Assembly: GCA_016124235.1 (NCBI GenBank)
Contig: WGOC01000017.1
Location: forward strand, 1 to 64,000
DNA length: 64,000 bases
From: a bacterium
GTDB taxonomy: Bacteria > Verrucomicrobiota > Verrucomicrobiia > Limisphaerales > RI-55
Direction of reading: 5' to 3'
Under the pieces are notes generated by a model. The model searched no databases. It saw nothing but the letters and a program-made list of their open reading frames with translations, and had not been told where the DNA came from. Every line of letters starts with the position of its first letter. The first letter of the stretch is position 1. The translations under genes were made by a program, and so were the position numbers. This document shows, in pieces, positions 57,004-64,000 of this stretch.

Positions 57004-58617
57004 TTATACCTTGATCGTGGTGAGGAATTCCGGCTTTCGTCGAAACTTGGTGGCTTGCTCAAACGCGTAGGCGATTCTGAGCAGTGTCGGCTCGCTCCAC
57101 GCCCGGCCAAAAAAAGAAATTCCGACGGGCAAGCCATGCACAAAACCAGCCGGCACCGTGATGCTCGGATAGCCGGCGATGGCCGCGGGTGAAGAACTAC
57201 CGCCAAGATAGTTGTCGCCGTTGATGTGGTCCGTGAGGAAAGCCGGACCGCCGGTCGGCGCGATCAAGGCATCAAGCTGATGTTCGTTCATGACGGCGTC
57301 GATGCCTTCATCACGACTCAGCCGGCGAGCCTTTTCCAGCGCCGTACGATATGCGTCATCTGTCAATGGTCCGCGTTCCTGGGCATGGATCAACGTCTCC
57401 TGGGCGAAGAAGGGCATTTCACGATCATGATATCGTTCGTTGAATTCAATCAGTTCAGCGATGTTGTGCACGGGCAAATGCTTCGCGACCTGTCCCAGGT
57501 AGAGATTGAGATCGTTTTTGAATTCGTACGTCAGGACAGTGTACTCGGCTTCTCCCAGGTCGTCGTGAGCCGGCACCTCCGCCGGATCAATCATCACCGC
57601 ACCGGCATTTTCCATGGCTTGAATGGCTTCCCCCATCACGACCTCAACGTCCGGGAGAAAGCCAAAGAATTCCCGGGCAATGCCAATCCGAGCGCCTTTC
57701 AACCCGTCCTCATCGAGAAACTGAGTATAGTCGTTGGAAATCATGCCCGCGCTATCGCGAGTCGCGGGATCGCGCGAATCGACTCCGGTGAGAAGTCCCA
57801 AAACCAATGCTGCGTCGGCGACCGTTCGCGTCATCGGACCGGCCGTGTCCTGGCTGTGCCCGATCGGGATGATGCCCGACCGGCTGATCAGGCCCACCGT
57901 TGGTTTGAGCCCCACAATGCCGCAGGCGGTGGAGGGCGAAACAATGGAACCGTCCGTTTCGGTGCCGATGGCAAACGCACAAAGATTCGCGGCGACGGCA
58001 GCTCCGGAGCCGGAGCTTGAACCCGAGGGATTGCGATTGAGAGCGTAGGGATTATTCGTCTGCCCACCGCGGCCGCTCCAACCACTGGTCGAATGCTCCG
58101 ATCGGAAGTTGGCCCACTCGCTTAGGTTGGTCTTGCCGAGTAACACCGCACCGGCTTCGCGAAGCTTTTGAGCAACCACGGAATCCTCTCTCGCAAAATG
58201 GCCTTCCAAAGCGAGCGACCCGGCGGTCGTCATCATGCGATCGCCGGTATCGATATTGTCTTTGAGCAGAACCGGAATCCCGTGCAGCGGACCTCGCGTG
58301 TGCCCACTCTTGCGTTCCTGATCCAACTCACGCGCGATCGACTCGGCGTCGCGGTTCACTTCGATTACGGACCGGATCTCCGGACCGCGTTGGTCAATGG
58401 CCGCAATCCGCGCAAGATAGAGTCGCGTCAGGGACGTGGCGGAAAAACGGCCCGCTTCAAGACCGGCCTGGAGTTCGGAAACGGTCAGTTCATCCAGCTC
58501 AAAGGGACGAACCGTGATCGGCCCTGGTTGGCGCGAAGTGGAGCAACCCAATTCGCCAAACGCCGGCATGGCCAGGGCGGCCAAACCGGCGCGTTTGAGA
58601 AATTCTCGGCGCAGCAC
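57004..58617 (-). CDS. Tat-exported amidase-family lipoprotein
   Basis: The 537-aa product (GTG start; TTG starts at 58635 or 58707 are possible) begins with a twin-arginine motif RREFLKRAG and a lipobox (ELGCS, Cys25), so it is probably exported folded by Tat and lipid-anchored. The amidase signature domain shows the catalytic Lys in VLLKDNIDTGDRMMTTAGS (Lys119), the Ser-rich GSSSGSGAAVAA and DGSIVSPSTACGIVGLKPTVG. It is not the GatA subunit: there are no gat neighbours, and the protein is exported. Its amide substrate is unknown. Confidence 0.9.
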   Translation of the reverse strand: MLRREFLKRAGLAALAMPAFGELGCSTSRQPGPITVRPFELDELTVSELQAGLEAGRFSATSLTRLYLARIAAIDQRGPEIRSVIEVNRDAESIARELDQERKSGHTRGPLHGIPVLLKDNIDTGDRMMTTAGSLALEGHFAREDSVVAQKLREAGAVLLGKTNLSEWANFRSEHSTSGWSGRGGQTNNPYALNRNPSGSSSGSGAAVAANLCAFAIGTETDGSIVSPSTACGIVGLKPTVGLISRSGIIPIGHSQDTAGPMTRTVADAALVLGLLTGVDSRDPATRDSAGMISNDYTQFLDEDGLKGARIGIAREFFGFLPDVEVVMGEAIQAMENAGAVMIDPAEVPAHDDLGEAEYTVLTYEFKNDLNLYLGQVAKHLPVHNIAELIEFNERYHDREMPFFAQETLIHAQERGPLTDDAYRTALEKARRLSRDEGIDAVMNEHQLDALIAPTGGPAFLTDHINGDNYLGGSSSPAAIAGYPSITVPAGFVHGLPVGISFFGRAWSEPTLLRIAYAFEQATKFRRKPEFLTTIKV

Positions 58618-58755
58618 GGATGAGACATTGATCAAGCCCCTGAACGCCGGCAATTGGAAAAGATACGAACCAAGCCGCCGGTCAATCCGACGGGCTTTCA
58701 CGCTCAATCGACCGCCGGCCGGAGCGATTTTCGCCGCCGGCCGTCGTTAATTTGA

Positions 58756-59502
58756 TCAGCCAAGGAGCTTTTCCAATTCCTTTCGCAACTCTCCCAGTTC
58801 CTTGCTTTTGAAGTGTCCGCGCGTGCTCTCCAATACCGATACCGTCTTGCGCAGCGCGGCCATCAAAGTCTGGCGCTCGATCGCCTGTCCCACGCCGGAT
58901 TGCACGGGTTCGTCATCCATCAGATTCTCGAGTTCCACGAGACTCACGACCAGGTTGCGCATCATGAGGCGCAGGTAGCTGCGCATCGTGGCCTGACGCG
59001 TGGCCGTTGAGGTTTGCTCAAGCAACTGCTGCAAACGCGCCACTTCCTTTTCCCAATCCTGCAGCCGCGCCCGGCTGTCGGTCAGAATCCGGGCACTTCG
59101 TGAATCGGTGACCGCCGCCGAAAGGACGCCGAGCAGCTCTTCAAAATCAGGCGGTTTTACCAGATACGCCGCAACCTTTAAGGCCACTGATTTTGCCGCC
59201 GTTTCGACCGTGGGTTTGCCCGTCAGCAGTACGACCGGCAGGGATCCAACAACCGTCGAAATCTCCTCGATCAATTCCAGGCTCTGATTGCCGGGCATGT
59301 TGATGTCGGCGAGCAACACGTCGTAACTACCTTCGGCCAGCATCTTCAGAGCTTCGCTGCCAGTGGCCGCGAGATCGCACTCGAAACCGGCTCGTTGAAG
59401 GCGGCGGCCCAGGCCCATTCGAAACTGGCCATCATCATCGGCAAAGAGAATCCGACCGTTCGTTTTCTTTGGTGGTATGTCTTCGAGCGAATTCAAGTTC
59501 AT
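58756..59502 (-). CDS. Response regulator with C-terminal coiled-coil region
   Basis: The 248-aa product has a receiver domain (about 16-130; Asp66 in DVLLADINMPG) followed by a helical segment with a coiled coil (RLQDWEKEVARLQQLLEQTS) and no DNA-binding or enzymatic output domain. It lies 12 bases downstream of the large MASE1 hybrid kinase on the same strand and is its likely partner. Its output is probably protein-protein contact. Confidence 0.88.
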   Translation of the reverse strand: MNLNSLEDIPPKKTNGRILFADDDGQFRMGLGRRLQRAGFECDLAATGSEALKMLAEGSYDVLLADINMPGNQSLELIEEISTVVGSLPVVLLTGKPTVETAAKSVALKVAAYLVKPPDFEELLGVLSAAVTDSRSARILTDSRARLQDWEKEVARLQQLLEQTSTATRQATMRSYLRLMMRNLVVSLVELENLMDDEPVQSGVGQAIERQTLMAALRKTVSVLESTRGHFKSKELGELRKELEKLLG

Positions 59503-59514
59503 GTCGGCGTGAGC

Positions 59515-62500
59515 TTAAGACAACGACACATTCCTCTGGACATGCCGGCTTCCAATCGCGTCGGCGATTTTATGCGCTAGCAACGCGTAGTCGAGGGGTT
59601 TAACCACCAACTCAGCGATGCCCAGGTTTTTTGCGGCGTCGGAACTGAAGGCACCAGCGAACCCGGTCATCAGAAACACCGGCAAATCCGGTTGTCTTTC
59701 CAGGATTCGGCTGGCGAGTTCGGTGCCGGTCATGCGAGGCATGGTCAGATCGGTAATCACCGCTTCAAACCGGCCGGGGTCCTGCATGAATCGTCGCAAC
59801 GCCTCATCCGGTCGCACGAATACTTCGACTTCGAAACCATACCGCTTGAGCAGAAGACGCGCGCTCTCGCCGAGCGGACGTTCGTCATCAACAAACATCA
59901 CCCGCTGAGTTGCTCGGACTTCGTGCAAAAGGGTGTCTTCGGCAATTGATTCCTGAAACTTCTCGCTGGCTGGCAGGATCACGCGGAACGTGGTTCCGAC
60001 GCCGGGTTCACTTTCGACTTCGATCTTGCCTTCGTGCTCTTCGATGATTCCGTGGACCACAGCCAGCCCGAGGCCGGTGCCTTCCCCCGGATCCTTCGTT
60101 GTAAAGAAGGGGTCGAATATCCGATCGACCGTGGCGGCATCCATGCCATGACCATTGTCACTCACGGTCATCATTACATTTGGGCCGCGGCCGATCGCGG
60201 AGGGCACACCGCCTGAAGTTGAAGTTGCGAGCCTGCCGGTCGGTCCGAGCGACACGCGCAATATGCCGGCCTTGCCGCGCATGGCATGACCAGCGTTAGT
60301 GCACAAATTCATGATGACCTGGTGAATCTGCGTGGGATCAGCAAAGACCGCCGGTAAATCGGGCGCCAAGTCCACTTCCAGTTCAATCGTGGAGGGCAAC
60401 GTGGAGCGAATCAGCTTGAGCACTTCGCGGACGATGGGAGCCAGCTGGATGTGTTGCCGTTCGTGCCGCTGCTGCCGACTGAACGCGAGAATCTGTCGCA
60501 CCAGCCCGGCGGCGCGATGCGACGCTTTCAGCACCTCGCCCAGATTTTCCTGCAGTTCGGCATCCTCCGGATGGTCCATTCGCGAAAGCTCGGTAAAGGA
60601 AATGATCGCGCCCAGGATATTGTTGAAATCGTGAGCGATCCCCCCGGCCAGCGTGCCCAGCGATTCGAGCTTTTGCGTTTGGCGCAATTGCGCCTCCAGA
60701 CGTTGCTGCTCGAGTTGCGCAAAAAACATCGAGACCAGATTCGCAACCGCGACGGCGAAGGTTTGTTCATCGGGTGTCCATTGACGAGCGGGCCCCACGT
60801 GTTCGCAACACAGAACGCCGGTAATGCCGCTCCGCGCATGCAACGGGACGTCGAGCATCGAACAAATCCCCAGCGGTTTCAGGTAGTCCACAGCGAACGA
60901 TTGAGTACGGGCGTCAGTCAGTGCGTTGTCGGCCACGATGACATCCGAGTTGTCCATCGCGTCGAAATAAGCTTCATGGCCGGCGCGTGACAGTTCGATT
61001 CCTTGTGAGTGCAGCTTTTTGCTACGTTCGAACAACTCCAGACAAACGATTGACGACCGGGAATTGTTGTAGGTCCAAATACTGACGCGCTCAGTCGCAA
61101 GCGTCGAGGCAAGTACCTCCGCGATCTGGCGCAGCAATGTCGAAAATTCTTCGGGTCGAACGGCGTAGTTCCGGCTCAGCGTGCTGAGTGCGGCTTCGTG
61201 GCGGGCGTAACGCTCGTTTACTTCAAGCAGCGCTTTTTGCGATCGCTTCCGCTCCGTGACATCCTGGATCTGGCAAACGAAATGTCGCGGGGTTCCGTCG
61301 GGATTCCACACGAGCGAACCATTGATCTGCACCCAGATGATATGCCCGTCTTTGTGGACATAGCGTTTTTCAAATTCGCCCGCCAACGCTTCGCGGCGCA
61401 TCAACTTGTCGACGAGTTCCTCATTGGCCGTGCGGTCGTCGGGATGGGAAATGTCCCGGAAATTAAGTTTGAGCAATTCTTCGCGCGTGTAGCCAAGTAT
61501 CCGACACAACATCGGATTCACTTCGAGCCATTTTCCTTCCGGCGAAATCAAACCCAACCCGATCGCCGAATCATGCATGGCCGACCGCATGCGTTCCTCA
61601 CTTTGGCGCAGCGCTTCCTCGCTCAACTTCTGGTCTTCGAGGATGCTCAGCAACGCCGAACGCGATCGCTCCGCCTCGTCCAACAAGTTTCGCACCTCTG
61701 CTTCCGAAAGCTCGTGACGCATGCGCGCGCGCAGAGCGCCGATGCCAAAAGCGAGATCATCGGCCAACTCGGTCAGCAGCTTCAGCTCCTGCTCGTCGAA
61801 CGCATGGGGATCCCCAGAATAGATGGCGAGCAGACAGGCCACCTTGCCATCAAGCCGGAGCGGCAGAGCAACGGAGGATCGAAAGCCAAGCGCAATCGCC
61901 AGCTCCCGCCAGTTCTGCACTTGGGGATCGTTCAGGAAGTCATGGCACACCGCAACTTTGCCATGTTCAATCGCCCATTTTGACGGAACGCAATCGGTTT
62001 TCACGCCACTCCACGTGAGCCGCAAATCCTTCACCACCTCGGGGGGAATGCCAGCTTGGCCGGCCAACTCAATCGTGCGATCCGCCCCACGATGGACATA
62101 GCCGACCCAAGCCATATTGTGTCCGCCATGTTCGACGATCACCTGGCAAATCTCGTTGAACAACTGCCGCTCGTCCGTGGCTCGCACCAGGACTTGATTG
62201 CAATTGCTGATCGTCCGCAGTGCCCGGTTGACGCGGCGCAATTCTGTTTCCACATCTTTCCGGGCCGTGACATCAGCCATTACCGAAAGCACGCAATGTT
62301 CACCGCCAACGTCGATGACTTCCGCCGAGTACTGTGCATAAGCAGGAGTACCTTGTTTTGTCACGAATGCGATTTCCCGGCATTCCACCACGTTGGATTT
62401 CGCCAGCTCATCGACGATGGCTTTCCGGTCGGCAACGTTCTGCCAGAGCCCCAGTTCGACGGTCGTCCGCCCAATCATTTCATCCCGACGGTAACCAACG

Positions 62501-63567
62501 AATCGTTCCAACGCGGCATTCACATCCACCAACCGCCCGTCCGCCTGGCGCGTCAGGACAATGGCGACCGGACTTGATCGATAGAGTTTGGAGAATTTTT
62601 CGTCCGACGCTCGAAGCGATCGTTCGATGGCCTTTCGTTCGGCAAAGCTGGCGGCCAGCAGCAACGCGATCGAACATTTGGTGGCAATGAAGAGTTGGAC
62701 CCAACGCACGTGCTCGATTGCGGTTTCTCCACCAAGGGGAAACCGACCACCGCCAAAGGCCGTGATTCCGATTTCCATCACCGCCGCAAGAAACAATACG
62801 GTCGCGGTGCCGCGAACCCCCAGTCGCAACGCGGCCCAGATGGCGGGCGCGAACAGCATGTAGGAATGGGGACGAAAGAAGCTTTCCTCGTGCGCCGGCC
62901 CCAAGAAGAACCAGGCCAACAGGAGAGCCGCCGCGATGGCACCCAGTGCCTCCAAAATCCGTGGCCAAACGAAGTTGGTCTCCATTGCCGGATCGGGCCG
63001 GAGCCAACCGATGATCAGTGGCGTGATCAACAAGATTCCCAGCCCGTCCGCCGTCCACCACGTCAAATAAAGGGAACTGAACGAATGATCAAATGTCAGG
63101 CCCGCCGCGGCCGCGCCGAGTAGGGCCGAGATGCCGTTGACCACCAACGTCGCCAGCACCAGCGATGCGACTTCGCCGATCCGCGCAAACGTGATCGGTC
63201 GCGGATTCAAACGCGTGATCACCCAGGCGCTCAATCCAGTTTCCGCAGTGTTGGCCGCCAGGTATCCCAGCTCTTTTACGAAACCATGACCGGACGCCAG
63301 CCATACCAAAAAATTGGCGACCGAGACGGTGATCAAAATCGCGATCCACTCCTTGCGTGAGCTCAATAACATCGCTGCCAGGGCCACACCGCTTGCAGGC
63401 CAAATCGCGGCGACGGTGGCGCCGGGACCGGTGATGAAATAGGCCAACTCGAACGCGATCACATAAACCACGGCGACGACAGCCAGCTTCAACGGCAAAC
63501 GCCACCGGTCGGGCAGCGCGTCCCATTTGCTCTGGCGTTGAAATCGTTCGGTCACAGATCGAATCAC
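59515..63567 (-). CDS. Membrane hybrid sensor histidine kinase (MASE1-PAS-GAF-PAS-GAF-HisKA-HATPase-REC)
   Basis: The 1350-aa product starts with a MASE1 membrane sensor (about 25-310; AAIWPASGVALAAMLL, YLTWWTADGLGILLITPLI), then a PAS domain (about 325-440), a GAF domain (about 455-610), a second PAS (about 650-770; GYTREELLKLNFRDISHPDD), a second GAF (about 800-950), HisKA with GTLAGGIAHDFNNILGAIIS, HATPase (TVSDNGHGMDAATVDRIFDP, GTGLGLAVVHGIIEEHEG) and a C-terminal receiver (EAVITDLTMPRMTG). It overlaps the PAS gene upstream by ATGA at 63564-63567. Confidence 0.94.
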   Translation of the reverse strand: MIRSVTERFQRQSKWDALPDRWRLPLKLAVVAVVYVIAFELAYFITGPGATVAAIWPASGVALAAMLLSSRKEWIAILITVSVANFLVWLASGHGFVKELGYLAANTAETGLSAWVITRLNPRPITFARIGEVASLVLATLVVNGISALLGAAAAGLTFDHSFSSLYLTWWTADGLGILLITPLIIGWLRPDPAMETNFVWPRILEALGAIAAALLLAWFFLGPAHEESFFRPHSYMLFAPAIWAALRLGVRGTATVLFLAAVMEIGITAFGGGRFPLGGETAIEHVRWVQLFIATKCSIALLLAASFAERKAIERSLRASDEKFSKLYRSSPVAIVLTRQADGRLVDVNAALERFVGYRRDEMIGRTTVELGLWQNVADRKAIVDELAKSNVVECREIAFVTKQGTPAYAQYSAEVIDVGGEHCVLSVMADVTARKDVETELRRVNRALRTISNCNQVLVRATDERQLFNEICQVIVEHGGHNMAWVGYVHRGADRTIELAGQAGIPPEVVKDLRLTWSGVKTDCVPSKWAIEHGKVAVCHDFLNDPQVQNWRELAIALGFRSSVALPLRLDGKVACLLAIYSGDPHAFDEQELKLLTELADDLAFGIGALRARMRHELSEAEVRNLLDEAERSRSALLSILEDQKLSEEALRQSEERMRSAMHDSAIGLGLISPEGKWLEVNPMLCRILGYTREELLKLNFRDISHPDDRTANEELVDKLMRREALAGEFEKRYVHKDGHIIWVQINGSLVWNPDGTPRHFVCQIQDVTERKRSQKALLEVNERYARHEAALSTLSRNYAVRPEEFSTLLRQIAEVLASTLATERVSIWTYNNSRSSIVCLELFERSKKLHSQGIELSRAGHEAYFDAMDNSDVIVADNALTDARTQSFAVDYLKPLGICSMLDVPLHARSGITGVLCCEHVGPARQWTPDEQTFAVAVANLVSMFFAQLEQQRLEAQLRQTQKLESLGTLAGGIAHDFNNILGAIISFTELSRMDHPEDAELQENLGEVLKASHRAAGLVRQILAFSRQQRHERQHIQLAPIVREVLKLIRSTLPSTIELEVDLAPDLPAVFADPTQIHQVIMNLCTNAGHAMRGKAGILRVSLGPTGRLATSTSGGVPSAIGRGPNVMMTVSDNGHGMDAATVDRIFDPFFTTKDPGEGTGLGLAVVHGIIEEHEGKIEVESEPGVGTTFRVILPASEKFQESIAEDTLLHEVRATQRVMFVDDERPLGESARLLLKRYGFEVEVFVRPDEALRRFMQDPGRFEAVITDLTMPRMTGTELASRILERQPDLPVFLMTGFAGAFSSDAAKNLGIAELVVKPLDYALLAHKIADAIGSRHVQRNVSLS

Positions 63568-64000
63568 CTGGGTTTGGATTCTGCCGTTTCCACCGACGAG
63601 GCGTCGCTGGCATCGACCTCGGTACGCGATGCACTTGGATAGCGAATACCGCCACCGAAGCGGCGAGTGAGTTCATTGACTTCCGTTTTCAGCTGCAATA
63701 CGCGGTCCTCACGATCAAGTGTCAAGTTATGCCAGCGCTGGAGTTCGGCCATTTGATCACGCATTTTTTGACTGGCCAGTTTCCGTTCCGTGATGACCTG
63801 GGTGAACATGATGATTCCCCCGATCTCACCCGAAGCCGTCCGCCATGGTTGGATGTCCCACTGGAGCCATTCGACGGAACCATTCGCGCGTTCAAAGGGA
63901 TCTTCCTCGGCACGCAACGTTTCCCCGGCGAGCGCCTTGCGGTGTTGCACCTTCCAGCGCTCGGGAATATCGGGAAACACGTCGTAATGAGAACGCCCGA
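63564..64000 (-). CDS. PAS-domain signalling protein, 5' end outside the window
   Basis: The frame is open to the right edge and ends at 63564. It starts within a PAS domain (GRSHYDVFPDIPERWKVQHR, GSVEWLQWDIQPWRTASGEI, GGIIMFTQVITERK), followed by a coiled-coil tail (QMAELQRWHNLTLDREDRVL, LKTEVNELTRRFGGG). No kinase domain follows, so this is the C-terminal end. Its stop overlaps the start of the MASE1 kinase (ATGA), so it belongs to the same operon, perhaps as a redox or light-sensing partner; the cofactor is unknown. Confidence 0.85.
   Translation of the reverse strand, partial: GRSHYDVFPDIPERWKVQHRKALAGETLRAEEDPFERANGSVEWLQWDIQPWRTASGEIGGIIMFTQVITERKLASQKMRDQMAELQRWHNLTLDREDRVLQLKTEVNELTRRFGGGIRYPSASRTEVDASDASSVETAESKPR

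Overview
The window reads as chromosomal DNA of a Gram-negative, free-living, motile bacterium of the Verrucomicrobiota, most likely near the Pedosphaera/Limisphaera group. This is inferred from the gene families: a PVC-type haem-binding dehydrogenase, a DUF1080 protein, a TIGR03067-like protein, delta-60 repeats, many secreted esterases, P- and L-ring flagellar genes, and hairpin repeats that enter coding sequence in frame. There is no rRNA gene, and I saw no tRNA gene, so placement rests on proteins only. Most of the window is GC-rich and densely coding. The exception is about 50.15-51.42 kb, which is AT-richer and holds small orphan ORFs.

Layout. 0-2 kb: the tail of an IS630-type transposase abuts a 5'-truncated DUF5519 gene; a 5'-truncated Bax inhibitor-1 gene and a GT4 glycosyltransferase follow. 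2.3-13.5 kb: an Arg/Gly-rich protein of unknown role, a caspase-like His/Cys protein, tilS, a Calx-beta/delta-60 protein, a REC-histidine kinase, pheT and a DUF1080 protein. 13.7-21.3 kb (minus strand): flagellar operon flgF-flgG-flgA-flgH-flgI-flgJ(N)-flgN-flgK-flgL. 21.5-31.3 kb (plus strand): a membrane operon of GYF_2 and zinc-finger membrane proteins, then DUF4129, DUF4350, MoxR ATPase, DUF58 and SpoIIM proteins. 31.3-35 kb (minus strand): DUF1697, DUF4202, a sigma-54 activator, a 91-aa protein and ispF. 35.2-46.5 kb: a secreted helical-repeat protein, a haem-binding dehydrogenase, polyphosphate:AMP phosphotransferase, a PQQ-type propeller protein and a sugar dehydrogenase-cytochrome-CBM fusion. 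46.6-56.2 kb: an AraC regulator and a run of secreted esterases and alpha/beta hydrolases, interrupted at 49.9-51.4 kb by an integrase remnant and a cassette-like array. 56.3-64 kb: a VOC protein, a Tat-exported lipoprotein amidase and a sensory cluster (response regulator, MASE1 hybrid kinase, PAS protein running off the right edge).

The two most notable structures are mobile-DNA related. First, 50.15-51.42 kb has the layout of an integron cassette array without an integrase (CALIN): small minus-strand ORFs separated by imperfect hairpins of 123-150 bp. The best of these has R boxes, unpaired spacers and a 15-bp paired L region. Second, a family of short REP-like hairpins occurs singly and as inverted pairs (REPIN-like). 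It sits in intergenic DNA and also in frame inside two genes, a DUF58 gene and the haem-binding dehydrogenase, adding about 26 and 43 residues.

Decay is also visible: a transposon-truncated gene, a truncated Bax inhibitor gene, an integrase fragment, and an esterase with a single in-frame stop before an otherwise intact C-terminus. All functional statements are family-level inferences from the translated sequence; no database search was possible.
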